A stretch of DNA of 64,000 nt from Bursaphelenchus xylophilus (lineage: Eukaryota > Nematoda > Chromadorea > Rhabditida > Aphelenchoididae), in contig CAJFCV020000005.1 of the NCBI GenBank assembly GCA_904066235.2, positions 620,001-684,000 on the forward strand. The letters run 5' to 3'. The notes beneath the pieces are model-generated. The model was given only the letters and a program-made list of their open reading frames with translations, was not told the DNA's origin and did no database searches. Shown piece after piece: positions 22,152-33,097 of the stretch; within the stretch, counting starts at the first letter, position 1, and every line of letters begins with the position of its first letter. Position numbers and translations under genes: made by a program.

Positions 22152-24170
22152 GAAGGTATTCTAACACGCTTTGCGAAGACATTGAAAGACCTTTGAAGAG
22201 AAAAGAATATAGAAAGTGCGTAGAGAGCCAAAGAAAACCAATTTTCTCTCTGTGCCTTGAACTTTGAACGCTTTCCCCGTCAGACTTTACAATTCCTGGC
22301 GATAGCTTTTTCTCTCTTTTTCACGTGGTTCACGTGAAGCCGGGAGTTCCCTGAATTCGTTCACCCACTGAGTAATGCAAATTACAATAAACAAAAACCG
22401 CGGGGGACAAGATTTCGGATGGAAATTGAATTACTACAAACGCTGACTTTTTAAAGGTTGTTTTGGTCGAAGGAACGGGAAATTTAGCTGATGTAAACCC
22501 TCAGTAGGTGATCGAGTTTGATCGCAGATTGAGTCTTCACCGATTTTTCGGGAATCAACACGGTTTTTTTTGGATTTTGAAATTTTTTTGAGACATTGAC
22601 ATTTTATACGAAGAAAAAATAGAAAGTGAAAAAATAACTAAAAAACTATGCAAAAATAAAGCCCAGATTTACAAAGGGGACAAAACAAGTCATGAAATTT
22701 TATTTCATACCTGTGGATTTTCATTTCAAAAGGCAGGCGACATTTTATACGAAGAACTTACATTACGAATCAACCTTGATAAAACAGCGAAATAGAGAAA
22801 AAATAATGTCAGTAAGCCGAATAAAGGTCGTTAAAAACACCAAAATTTCATCAAAATATTGGATTCTTTAATATGAAGACGAGGCGACATTTTATACGAA
22901 ATTTTTTATATTATCCATGACTGGTCATAATAAGCTCCAAAACTTAAAAAATTTAGAAAGTAATGAAAGAATATCATAAGAAAGATTGAAAAAAACATTT
23001 ATATAATAAAATACAGTCAAGATAGTATAGTAATGCTATACAAATATATGATAATTTCCTTAAAAACCTCAATAAGCCACTCTTCCCCCCTTTTTTGCCC
23101 TTTCATCCACTTTATTGTAGATAAATCTGATCGAAACAAAGCGTTCTTGTTTGCCAGTTACGTGGTCAAGATCTAGTCAGTGACCCCGGGTACACTTGCG
23201 CTTTCTCCCACCTGCTTTCGCTCTCATTCTTTGCCGTTGTCTTTCGGTGCGCTTTTCGAACAGTAAGGACGTTCGGGGTCTTCTTTTTTTACAGACGAAG
23301 CTTTTCGATTATTTTAAGGTCATTTGGGAAAGATGGAAAGGAATGAACAATGAAGGTTTGCGATGGAAAATGATGGTAAAAGACAAATGACTTGGCCATC
23401 TACAGGCTTTTCAAAATATTCGCCTTTTCCGGCCGACAAACAGTTCTGACCAAATTTGACCATTTTGTCTATTATTTGTCGGGAAAATAATGCTCACAAT
23501 GTCGCATCGCCGCTGAGAAAATGAATTGTGTCGCGGGAAAATCAAATTGATTTTCACATTTTCATGCCAAAAAATGTGCTTTCCTGGGGTCAACAAAAAA
23601 GATGGTGGAGTCCATCGTGACGAGAATTTCAAGGGCTACAACATAGCAAGATTTCAAGATTTTTGTTGGGGTTTGAGAAAAGTTAGAGCCAAAAAATCCT
23701 TGATTTTGGCAATTTTTTGAACATTTTTTGACTTATTTGAACTTTTTGTGCAAAAATAAAAAATAGCCCGCGGTCGAATGATTATCTATGTTATAGTCGA
23801 AACACATGCAAAATTCCATGTTTCTATTACGCCTATGAGGCCAATGAGAATCGAGTTTAGCGTTCAAACTTGAAACCTTCAATTTTCTGGAGAGGGAGGT
23901 ATTTTGCCACATTTTTTGATACTTCCTGGATGCAAAATGTTACGTCTTTTGCTTGGATCAGGTCTCCCATTGTAGCTGTTGCTCTCCCTAGATTGCTTCA
24001 AAGTTCTGAATCACACATTAAACATGTTCTTTGTCATCAAAACCGCCATAACTTGCCGATTTTCGGATCTCTGTTCGAAATTACTGCACTTTTGCGCCCA
24101 AACAAAACTCTAAGGCTACAGAAATCAGAATTTCCACATTGTCCGCAAACCGTCTTCGCTTGTTGACCAC
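22152..24170. other. intergenic, repeat fragments only
   Basis: 22590-22920 has several ACATTTTATACGAAG motifs, the family also in cyclase intron 1. 23471-23560 is the left half of a subtype 2 MITE. 23885-23977 is half of a foldback MITE. No gene could be recognised. Confidence 0.5.
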
Positions 24171-24436
24171 GTTTCTGCACTACTTTACAACCGCCAAATC
24201 CGTCGGCTGACGCCGAGTGTTATCGAATTACCGGCCACTTTACAGCGGCATTCCTTCTGTCTCTGCGATGTTTCCATTCTGTTTTCATCGAGCCCATTCA
24301 ACGTATGACGTTGGAATCAGATGACTTTTTTGTAAATAAACCCATAAAATTCGGGGTTTTCAACGACGCCAATACGGTCGAATGGGTTATTTTGGGGGAG
24401 AAGTGTAAGAATCAGGAGAGCTGTAACAACACGTGA
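24171..24436 (+). CDS. possible coding fragment, Cys-containing, unidentified
   Basis: An open frame (not starting with Met) of about 85 codons with ordinary amino acid composition: CYRITGHFTAAFLLSLRCF, then MTLESDDFFVNKPIKFGVF, WVILGEKCKNQESCNNT, stop. It could be a terminal exon or a relic. No upstream partner exon or family was recognised. Confidence 0.2.
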
Positions 24437-24472
24437 AGTGGTATGTTGATGGTGGCGAAAATAAGAGAGCTC

Positions 24473-24772
24473 TCACCTTGAACTCGATGGGGGGTTTTCT
24501 GGTAATGAAAATACAGACAAGGCTGACCTGATAAACATCATTTCAAGAGGGCTAAAAAGTCTTGAAGTTTCGACGTGCACTACTGAAATACTCGGTTCCT
24601 CTCTCTGTGGATCGGACACCGTTTCAGCCGGAATAGTCTCGGATAACTCCATCGACCTATTCCTAAAACACTCAACCAAATAACGACACTCAATAACAAA
24701 TATCAGCTGGTTTACCGGCCTCAATCCGATCACAATATCAGCAAGTAAATAACGTATCAGATTCTGTATCAC
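24473..24772 (-). CDS. possible exon(s) of an unidentified gene
   Basis: Minus-strand frame beginning MIQNLIRYLLADIVIGLRP, with a hydrophobic start, and containing SVVHVETSRLFSPLEMMF. A plausible very short intron (about 24495-24531) would join EMMFIR to KPPIEFK, followed by a good donor (AAG then GTGAGA) at about 24473. No downstream exon with matching phase was found, so it may be a gene fragment. Confidence 0.25.
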   Translation of the reverse strand: MIQNLIRYLLADIVIGLRPVNQLIFVIECRYLVECFRNRSMELSETIPAETVSDPQREEPSISVVHVETSRLFSPLEMMFIRSALSVFSLPENPPSSSR

Positions 24773-25040
24773 CGACTGACTTCTGGCCTGAACGGTCCTC
24801 TACTCTTCTCGGCTGCTTCTTCTATGTGCGGAATCCCCATTCTTCATCTTTCAGCGGCTTGCGACGGAATGCCAATGTTAGCAATCTGATCGATTCGGGA
24901 CTCGGCGGCGATCCAAATGTTTTCTGAGCGGCCACTGTTCTACTGTGCAAAAAACTACGACAAATACTAAAAGTCTGTCGGGAAAATAATGAGACATACA
25001 AATGCAATATTTATTTTCGAAATCCTCTCCAAAACACTCT

Positions 25041-26426
25041 TTAAATTCTTCTCCTCCTGTACGCTCCACTGCTTGCCGGAGCTGGTCCATACGCATCTCC
25101 TCCTCTTGCTCCAGCGTCCGAGCTTCGTCCCGGGCATGGACAATACTCCGCATCTTTTCCGGCGGCTCCTTCTGGCCCTGCCGATCCCTCTGGACCGTCG
25201 GGTCCTGGACTTCCCTGATATCCCGGAGCTCCGGGCACGCCTTGAGGACCGGGCGCGCCAGGCGCACCGGTCTGTCCTTGATCGCCTTGTGGTCCTTGCT
25301 CGCCTTGAGGACCAGGCACACCCCGATCACCCTTTCTTCCAATGATTTTCTCGGCATTCTCTCCGTCCGTTCCCTTCTCTCCGGCCGCACCGGGAAGACC
25401 GTCCGCGCCGGGCGGGCCGTCCGGCCCAACCTCGCCGGGTTGGCCGTCGCGTCCCGGAAAGCCGGGAGTTCCCTTCGGCCCACGGTTTCCGCGAGGTCCC
25501 GGCTTTCCGACGTCGCCCGGCGCACCTGGAGGGCCTTGCGGACAGTTGAAGCAGCCTTCAGGAGGCGACTGGGAGACGTCATCGTTGTCAACGCCAGGAA
25601 TACCATCTTTTCCGGGCAGTCCGGGCAATCCGTCGAGTCCGGGCTCGCCGGGAGGGCCGGCTGGACCGGCGGGACAGTTGTTGGAAGGTCCGTCGGCGGC
25701 GGAACAGGCTGGAAATTTTAATTAAAGATGATGATTTTTAGAAGTGAGAGAAAAAAAATTTCACAGCACTTATTCTTCGAGTATCCGTAAATTTTGCATT
25801 TCAATCTGTCGGGAAAATAATGAGTACAACTTTTTTAGTTTCGCACTGTGCATCAAAAATCGCTGCGACATGAACTTTTTAGTGAAAAGAAATTTGATTT
25901 TGTCGCGATACAATTCATTTTTTCGATGCGACAGAGTGCTCATTATTTTCCCGACGGACTGATACTAATTCCTATAGGATAAAGCCCCTAGGGCGCAGAT
26001 TTTTTTTTGTTATCTTTTTTCATCAATTCAGTCTCCACTATTCCTTTAACCCTCCAAAAACCCAAATATTCCGCAAAACTCACCGCATTTCGGTCCATAA
26101 TTCGGCACTCCCACCGTCAACGGCTGACTAGCGACACTGGGGCCGGCGAAAGAGTGGCCGCCACTCCCGCCGCCATATCCCGTGCTCTGCGCCCCATAGC
26201 CTCCATAGGCCTGACGTCGAGCGCGATTTGATGGGGTTGCGGCACCCATCTGCACCATTTCCAGCCACAAATCGTCGGTTTGGAGTTTGAAGCGGTCGAT
26301 TTCGAGGTCCAATTCCATCCAAACGTCTTGAATGTCGCGGTAAATGAGCATGGCGCCAATGATGGCCAAGAGAAGGGTGGCGCCGGAGAAAGTGAGGGTG
26401 AAAATGGTGGCGGTTTGAACACCCAT
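25041..26426 (-). CDS. nematode cuticle collagen
   Basis: Structural protein secreted into the cuticle. Two exons: 26426-26084 and 25708-25041, phase 1 junction, 336 aa. The N-terminus (MGVQTATIFTLTFSGATLLL, AIIGAMLIYRDIQDVW) is the nematode cuticle collagen N-terminal domain with its signal-anchor helix. NRARRQ at about residue 70 is a furin-type cleavage site (homology box A). A Gly/Tyr-rich segment follows, then Gly-X-Y blocks (about 130-315) interrupted by CFNCPQG and other cysteine pairs (KCACS, NNCPAG, YCPCPG) that would form inter-chain disulfides. The C-terminus is short and Arg-rich (AYRRRRI). The GC-rich third positions of exon 2 contrast with the AT-rich surroundings, usual for highly expressed genes. 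The exact collagen paralogue cannot be named. Confidence 0.96.
25800..25964. mobile_element. MITE, CAGTCTGTCGGG family, subtype 2, in collagen intron
   Basis: Left end TCAATCTGTCGGGAAAATAA, right end TTCCCGACGGACTGATA. The interior includes TTTTGTCGCGATACAATTCA and one GCACTGTGC motif. Confidence 0.82.
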
Positions 26427-26433
26427 TTTTGCG

Positions 26434-26441
26434 CTGAAAAT
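26434..26441 (-). promoter_or_regulatory. candidate trans-splice acceptor of the collagen gene
   Basis: On the minus strand, ATTTTCAG lies 8 bases before the collagen ATG with no obvious upstream coding exon. In nematodes this arrangement is typical of a spliced-leader acceptor; it could equally end a 5'-UTR intron. Confidence 0.4.
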
Positions 26442-26957
26442 GGCGGTTTTTTGGATTTTTTTTTATTTTTGAAGATTTAAGCGCAAAAATCATCATTTTC
26501 GGAGGTTGTATCGTACTCTACTTTAATAAATATCATAGTATTTTAGCGTAAATAGAAATCTGAGGGGGATATTTTTAAATTTCAAAAAAAAAATTGCCTT
26601 GGTCCCCCCTTATCATTTATTCAAAAAAATTTTAAAAAAATTTTAAATCCACATTATTTGCCCGACAGGCTGATAATTTTTTTTCTTCCCAAAGTCGTCT
26701 ATTTTATCAACCGGCATTAAAAATTAGCTCTCACCCCAATTTTTCAAAACAAAATTTCAAAAAATTTCAAAAAAGTTTCCGAAAGTCGCCGCTACTTCCT
26801 TTTCCACTTTTTTCGAACCAAAAACCCCCGCTTCTGGCTACTTTTGAACGCCCTCGAAAAGAAATAGTCATCGAAACGCTCACGTAACTCGTCTTCCGAC
26901 ACCTGTTTAGCTCAAACAATCAAAAAGTTTTCCGCTTATCTGATCAAGCAGCCCTCC

Positions 26958-26966
26958 CTTTTATAG
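26958..26966 (-). promoter_or_regulatory. TATA box, probably for the collagen gene
   Basis: TATAAAAGG on the minus strand, about 530 bases before the collagen ATG, with AGATAAG (GATA-type) about 20 bases further downstream. It is the only canonical TATAAAAG noticed on this strand near the gene. Assignment to the collagen assumes an untranslated leader removed by splicing. Confidence 0.4.
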
Positions 26967-27184
26967 TCATTTTTATTGTTTACAGAATCCCGGAAATCGA
27001 TTCGAAGTGAGACCAAAAATTTCGCAAAACAAAAAAATTTTGTGAACAGCACAAAAGAATTTTCCAAATTTGTTTCGAAAAAATGTCGTAAATTGTTTTG
27101 GGTGGGACTGTTGATTCGAATTTAGCGGGCTTATTTGATTACGCAAAAAAAAGGAAATGACTGTAACCTTCGATTTTTTTCGTT

Positions 27185-28680
27185 TTTTTTTGATTATTTG
27201 ATCTTATCACCTTTGGTCCCCCCTGTGGATTTTTTTAAAAAAAAAATTTTTTTTAATTTTTTGATCTTCGAAACTTTTTTTTCGATTTTTAATCTGAAAA
27301 TTGCATGTTATCCTCGGAGAGATATAAAATTTTCTCACAAGGGAAGTACTTGAAGTGTGACGCTCAGATTTTGATGAAACTTGGCACAAATTTAGAATAA
27401 TTTTTTCTAAGATATATGCGGGAATCCTAGCTTTGCAGAAACAACCGAGATTTTTAGATCGAAAGTCGGCGAAATTTTAGGACTTTTTGCCGAATTTCGG
27501 CACGAAAAGTTTCATGCCTATTTCAACTGTAAAGGATAATGTTTCTACAAAAAATCAAATTTTTCCGCACGAAACTGCCAAAGTTATGGCCAAAAAACGG
27601 TTTTCTCTCTGACCGCTCTCCACGTTGAGCGTGCTCTCTCGGCGGCAAAAATCGTTCGATATCTCGGCGGCGCCCGCAAAGCGCGAGCTAAAACTTTCAG
27701 GAATTGATATTTAGTCCATACCCGACTTGTGTGCAAATTTTAAAGAAAATCTGAGCGTCACACTTGAAGTACTTCCCCTGTCAGATAAAAACAAATTTTA
27801 CCTATGAGAATTGAAAAAATTACAGCGATTTTTTTGTGAACTTTTCCTTGGTCCCCCCTGTTGATTTTTGTGAAAATTTTAAAAAAATTTTTGATTTTTA
27901 AGTTTGATTTTTTTCGATTTTTAATCTGAAAATTGCATGTTATGCTTGGAGAGATGTAAAATTTTCTCAGATAAAATCAAATTTTACTAATGAGAATTGA
28001 AAAAATTACAGCGATTTTTTTGTGACCTTTGCCTTGGTCCCCCCTGTGGATTTTTGCGAAAATCAAAATTTTTTTTTGTTTTTTATATTGGACGTTCGCA
28101 GCTCCATTCGCCCAAAAAGACTGCGAAAATCTGTCGCGGAACTTCCTAGCCGTCTAGTTTGTTATTCAACGGCTAAAATAAAGTGACAAATCAGTCTGTC
28201 GGATAAAATAATGTTGGATTATCGTGCCTTAGAATCACCCATCATCCCTTTTGCAACAACTGGAGATTTGGTTCTCGACTTTGGCGAGAAATTTTGCTGA
28301 TAAACATAAATTTTTTTTTTTTGATTTTCACAAAAATCCAAAGGGGGGACCAAGGCAAAGTTCACAAAAAAAATCGCTGGAATTTTTTCAATTCTCCTTG
28401 GAAAAATTTGATTTTTATGGGACAATTTTACATCTCCCCTAAAGCATAACATGCAATTTTGAAATTAAAAAACGAAAAAAATCAAAATTATTTTTTTAAA
28501 ATTTTCACAAAAATCCACAGGGGGGACCAAGGCAAAGTTCACAAAAAAAATCGCTGTAATTTTTTCAATTCTCCTTGGAAAAAATTGATTTTTTCCGGGA
28601 AAATTTTACACTTCTCTCCAAACATAACATGCGATTTTCAAATTTTAATTTGATTTTAAAAAAATCGAAAAAAATAAAAA
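27185..28680. repeat. AT-rich repeats around GGTCCCCCCTGTGGATTTTT
   Basis: CCTTGGTCCCCCCTGTGGAT or its complement occurs near 27200, 27845, 28025, 28340 and 28510. Each is accompanied by AATTGAAAAAATTACAGCGA-like boxes and GCATGTTAT; copies before 28100 and after 28300 are in opposite orientation. Single copies are at about 13335 and 26600. One GACGCTCAG-type MITE (27340-27783) is embedded. A half MITE of the CAGTCTGTCGGG family is at 28191-28290. Confidence 0.7.
27340..27783. mobile_element. MITE, GACGCTCAGATTTT family
   Basis: Inverted ends: AGGGAAGTACTTGAAGTGTG then ACGCTCAGATTTT on the left, and AATCTGAGCGTCACACTTGA then AGTACTTCCCCTGTC on the right. The interior matches the copies at 29615 and 54434 closely (GGCACAAATTTAGAATAATT, GACCGCTCTCCACGTT). 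Confidence 0.82.
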
Positions 28681-28699
28681 TCAAAAATATTTTTTTTTA

Positions 28700-29140
28700 C
28701 TTTATTGATAAAAAACTAGCTATGTAAAACTACTACAAACAATATGATATGGGCTGTAAAACAATATTGAGTATCGTGTGAAGAGAAAAGTCGGTGAAAT
28801 CCAAGACAAAAAAAAATTTTAAATCCCGTATTTTAGAAAACAGAGACCTTTTCGGTAATTCTATTTAATTTATAATCTATTTTTAGACAATCTGAGGTAA
28901 GCTAAAATGAAAGTTCAGGTATTCTGAGAAAATTCTGAGGTCTTATATGAGTCAAAAGACAAAAATAATAACAAAAATATCAAGTATAATATAAAGAATT
29001 TTTGGAATTCTAACATTTTTCAGAGCTGACATAATCAAAGAGACGTTTATACTATTCTAAACAAAATTTTTGAGCACAAAAATATAGTACACTTGACGTT
29101 TTAAGATGAAAATAAAAATTCAAAAAATTTCAAATTTCGC
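28700..29140. other. no gene recognised
   Basis: AT-rich sequence just downstream of the bZIP gene's stop codon, presumably its 3' UTR and flank. No clear signal identified. Confidence 0.4.
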
Positions 29141-30380
29141 TTAAAAATTGGTCCGATTTTTGAGGACCCGATTGTCTTCGCACAGCGCCTCCCCAACCTT
29201 CATTCGCATCACCTTCAATTCCGCGATCGTCTCGGTTAATTCGCGCTTCAGGTTGGCGACCTGCGCTTTGAGCTGCTCATTTTCGCTCATCACCTCGCTC
29301 TCGCGTTTGGCGCGCCGTTTGCGCGACTCGCGGGCCGCGGCGTTGTTCTTAGCGCGACGTTCTTCGTAGAGGAGTTTGTCTTCTTCGGAGTAGAATTCTT
29401 TGGTCAGACGGTTGACGACAATTTTGCCCGGCTTGCCCTCCTTCGGCGAAGATGTGTTCGAGTTGGTGCTGGAGGTGTTGGCCGGCGAGGGGGCGGGCTT
29501 TTGAAGGGACGAGGTAAGGTTGGGATCCTAAAATCAGAAAAAATAAATAAATCAAAATGAAAAAAAAGTCCTCTTTTTAGTCAAAAGATGAAAAACCTCA
29601 AAATTCAAGGGAAATACCCCAAGTTCGAAGCTCAGATTTTCTTTAAATTTTCCACACACATTGGGCATAGGCCACATATAAACTCCTCAAAATTTTTAGC
29701 GCGCGCTTTGAAGGCGAAGCCGAGATATTGAACGATCGTTGCGGCCTAGAGAGTACACTAAACGCGGAGAGCGGTCACAGAGAAGCACATTTTTTTGCCA
29801 TAACGTTGCTTGTTTTTTTGCGGAAAAGTTGATTTTTTGTGGAAATATCATCCTATTTAGTAGAAATAGGCATGAAACTTTTTGTGTCGAAATTCGGCAA
29901 AAAGTTTCAAATTTTCGCCAACTTTCGATCTAAAAATCTCGATTGTTTCTGCAAAGCGCGAGCTAGGATTCTCACATATATTTTTTAAAAAAGTATTCAA
30001 GTTTAGTGCCAAGTTTCATCAAAATCCGAGCGTCGCACTCGGGGTAATTCCCCTGTTAGTCTAAAGAATCAAAAAATCCCAAAAAAATCGTGATTTCCAG
30101 GTAGTTTCCCTTGTACGATCAATTCAAAAACTCTCCAACTTACCCCATAAGGAAGACCATGTGGATACCATCCATTGAGCATATGAGGAGGATACGGGAT
30201 GGTTGGAAGGCCGGACTGTGGATGAAAAGTTGGGGCCAAGAAGTAGGGGTTGGGTGGATAGGGGTAGCTGCCGGACATCGCTGACATGTTCAAATTCTCG
30301 CCAGACATCGCCGACATGTTCAAATTCTCGTTGTTTTCGGAGGTGTCGGGCTCAAAGGATGTGTCGTTGGTCTTGTCCAT
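29141..30380 (-). CDS. bZIP transcription factor
   Basis: Predicted nuclear DNA-binding dimer. Exons 30380-30144 and 29527-29141, phase 0, 207 aa. The N-terminal half is low complexity: two copies of ENLNMSAMSG, then a Pro/Tyr-rich tract (YPYPPNPYFLAPTFHPQ). The second exon has a Ser/Thr-rich linker, then KLLYEERRAKNNAAARESRK as basic region with the N-x2-A-A-x2-S-R signature, followed by a heptad region (EQLKAQVANLKREL, IAELKVMRMKV) as leucine zipper. The NNAAARESR pattern resembles the PAR/NFIL3/CES-2 type, but the subfamily is an inference. The start at 30380 (MDKTND) is preferred because CTTTCAG lies 12 bases upstream; an in-frame Met at 30407 would lie before that acceptor. Confidence 0.9.
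29615..30060. mobile_element. MITE, GACGCTCAGATTTT family, in bZIP intron
   Basis: Left end AGGGAAATACCCCAAGTTCG then AAGCTCAGATTTT. Right end CCGAGCGTCGCACTCGGGGT then AATTCCCCTGTTAG. It occupies most of the only intron of the bZIP gene. Confidence 0.8.
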
Positions 30381-30407
30381 GACGAGGGTTAGGCTGAAAG
30401 AAGGCAA

Positions 30408-31195
30408 ATTAGAGAGATAACAGCAATATTATTGTAGTGTGCATCAGATGTCTAGGACAACAAAAAAGCGGTCAAAAAACGAGAAAAAGGAAGTGAAAAT
30501 CGCTATCATTCGACAGTACCATCTATCAGGCTCTCAAAAAACCAAGATATAATATCGGATTCGAGCAGTAATTATATTTAATCAACTTTGAATCTGACCT
30601 CATGGATAATATCGAAGTCGATAAAAATTGCCAAACATTTTTTTACAGTCGACTTTTCCACTCAATTCGACTCCAATATCAAGTAATATATATAAAATAT
30701 TGCCAAAAAAAAACATACAAAACCAATTTATCCCCTTCTCGATCGCCCTGGTATAATATCCGACACCCTCACACCTCCACCACATCCTCTCACTCTGCAA
30801 CTTTACATCGATTGACGTTTCCAGTGACCCAACCCGAGTAAGAAATGACCCAACCCTCCGTTAAGACAGAGATTCTGTGGCGTTCGATTGCCCGAAGCGC
30901 TCTCCGCGGTACTCTCTGGTCTTTGTGTGCGCATTGCAAAGCTCCGAGGGGGATCTTACATCGAGCCATTTTTCTCGAGGATCTCATAAGAATATTATTT
31001 TAGAGATAAGTGGAGAAAGCTTTGAAGATTGAGAGAAAACGAAAATCTTTTTAATTTTATGAAGGGAGAAGGGGATAGTCAGAATTTACAGGAAGCCTAG
31101 AGGCTAGTCTGATAAGATTACCGCGATTTAGCGGTCTAAACCGAAAATGATAATATGTATATTATTCGCTTCAATTTTACAACGATTTATATGGG
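30408..31195. other. upstream region of the bZIP gene, no gene recognised
   Basis: Mixed-composition sequence; no domain-bearing frame and no repeat with clear ends was found. Confidence 0.4.
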
Positions 31196-31928
31196 GTATG
31201 GAGTTATTTACATGTCGAAACACATACCAGAAAATCGCAAAATTTTTATGATTCAGAATATGTAAAAATTGGATGCCCAATTATGGTTTGTAAGGGTGAA
31301 AAAACCCTCTGAAGCTTTCTCGCAACATCACGTAAATGCATTTTTGACCAAGTTTTTATCAATTAAAAAGTTTTGCTTTGAGCAACTAAATTAACCCTGG
31401 CGTCTTCACAAAATATCAAATTTGATTAACACTACACATTAATAGTAGTTCCAATGCTAAAATAACCCCCCCCCCCATAATGAAAAAATTAGAATAATAC
31501 AAAAAATGCAAATTAGATTAAAATGACCCCCGGCGTTTTAGCTCAAACCCCCAGTTACCGTCCAAATTCGTTCTTGTGGTTCAGGCAGCGATGATCGTAG
31601 CCGAAAGAACCCAATCCCGAGTAGTCGGTTCAGGTTGGATGAGGGGGTTTGTACTGGGTCATGTGGGGCTGAACTGGACTGGGGGTTGTACTGCCTTAGC
31701 CCCAATCCCAGTCCTACCTTTACGCCAAAGTTCCCGCAGTTTTCTCCAATGATACGGCGTCTTGATCCACCGTAATCGCCGCATTATTCCAGAAATTGAA
31801 TGCGATCCTCGGTGGAAAAATTCCCTCGCATCCCTCACTGTGTCCAATCTCACAACGACTTCCCCAAATTTTAACGACAGGATAATAACATTTTTCAAAA
31901 AATATTTCAACATTTTTTTTTTGTAACT

Positions 31929-32089
31929 TATCGGTCTGTCGGGAAAAAAAACGGCGGATCGTCGCGCCTCGGAATCGCCCATCATCGCTTTGCGACTGCA
32001 AGCCGCGGATTGGGATTTGGTGCGCGACAGCGGCGAGGCGAGACGTTTTGAGGCGACAATCCGCCGTTTTTTTTTCCGACAGACTGATA
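31929..32089. mobile_element. MITE, CAGTCTGTCGGG family, subtype 1 variant
   Basis: Begins TATCGGTCTGTCGGGAAAAA and ends TCCGACAGACTGATA. The inner ends read ACGGCGGATCGTCGCGCCTC, replacing the usual TAATGTGGATT. The same variant occurs at 63423-63580. Confidence 0.85.
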
Positions 32090-32119
32090 CACTACTCTTA
32101 CAATATTATTTTTAGTTAT

Positions 32120-32192
32120 TGCCGGGAAGAGGAATCGAACCCTGGCCCTTCCAGACAAAAGAAAAATCTGCGAACCATTCTGCCACCGAAGC
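32120..32192 (-). other. tRNA-like sequence with Pol III box motifs
   Basis: On the minus strand, TGGCAGAATGG resembles an A box and GGTTCGATTCC is a perfect B box, at tRNA spacing. The acceptor and T stems do not pair, so a functional tRNA is unlikely; a tRNA-derived repeat or pseudogene is more probable. Confidence 0.35.
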
Positions 32193-32487
32193 TGACTCTA
32201 TGATTCCGTTTTTTTGGAGGGTCTTTTCGGAACCTTTTTTGCGCGAACTTTGAAGACACATAACTCTGCCCACAGGCCCATAAACACTTTTGGACGCCAG
32301 ATTCTTCTTACACAGCCTGAGGCCTTCACTGTCCACTAGGTCACCAGTATGGATCGATCTGCGAAAAAAGTGACTTCCCTTGTGAGGTGTTCTCGCCCTT
32401 ACAAACCAAAATTGGGCAACCAATTTTTACATATTCTGAATCAGAAAAAATCGATCTTTTTGATGCAAGTCTCGACTGGTAATTCCA

Positions 32488-33097
32488 TACCCCACAGAAG
32501 TATTTTCCTCGTTAGGCAAATTCAAGGCAAAAAACAAGGAGAACTTTCTTAAAGATGCATTTTTTATTAAATATTAATAATTTTTCATCGAAAGCTAGGA
32601 AATGCTGGAAAGATTACTCAAACATGCCTAAAGCAACGTCAATGCCCACTCATATTAATATATAAAAAATAAGGAATCTTCAGCGTCTAAACATTGTTTT
32701 ATTGTTTGACAGAGAAACGTCTAAATGAAAAAAATCGCGATTTTCTGCAGAAAAAATGGATAAACCCCATGGGAATATAGATCTTAAAACCAAATCTAAG
32801 CATTATTACGCTGTTCATGAAGAGCAGACAGTAAAATACGTAATTTTTGAGATCGAATTCAAAGAATATTACTTTAGATGAGGTGATGTCTATTCTGAAA
32901 AAAGACTAGCTCAGCGCGAAAGGAAAGAAATTATAGCATTGCAAGATTCCGAACAAGCTCGCACGACAATCTCGGGCCATTAAAACCCTGTAGGCACTTA
33001 CATTTTATATTGTTTTAAACAAGAAATCAACAACCTCCAACTTGAAATTTAATATTCATTTTCTGATGGTACATTCAAAACTTCTCTTTATTTCAAT
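32488..33097. other. no gene recognised
   Basis: AT-rich flank downstream of the minus-strand membrane protein gene. No frame with recognisable content. Confidence 0.4.

Larger units (their letters stand above)
31196..32487. mobile_element. 1.3-kb element with inverted ends of about 110 bp
   Basis: The left arm starts GGGGTATGGAGTTATTTACA and includes ATTCAGAATATGTAAAAATT and TATGGTTTGTAAGGG. The right arm (about 32395-32487) is its diverged complement, ending TAATTCCATACCCC. Sequence outside both ends is unrelated, which fixes the borders. No transposase frame was seen. A second MITE is nested inside (31929-32089), as is a tRNA-like stretch (32120-32192). Confidence 0.65.

Noticed and set aside
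25002..25721. Plus-strand frames over the collagen exon
   Set aside because: Mirror readings of a GC-rich Gly-X-Y repeat; the minus-strand frame has the full collagen architecture.
32120..32192. Functional tRNA gene
   Set aside because: A and B boxes are present, but acceptor and T stems do not pair; kept only as a tRNA-like sequence.
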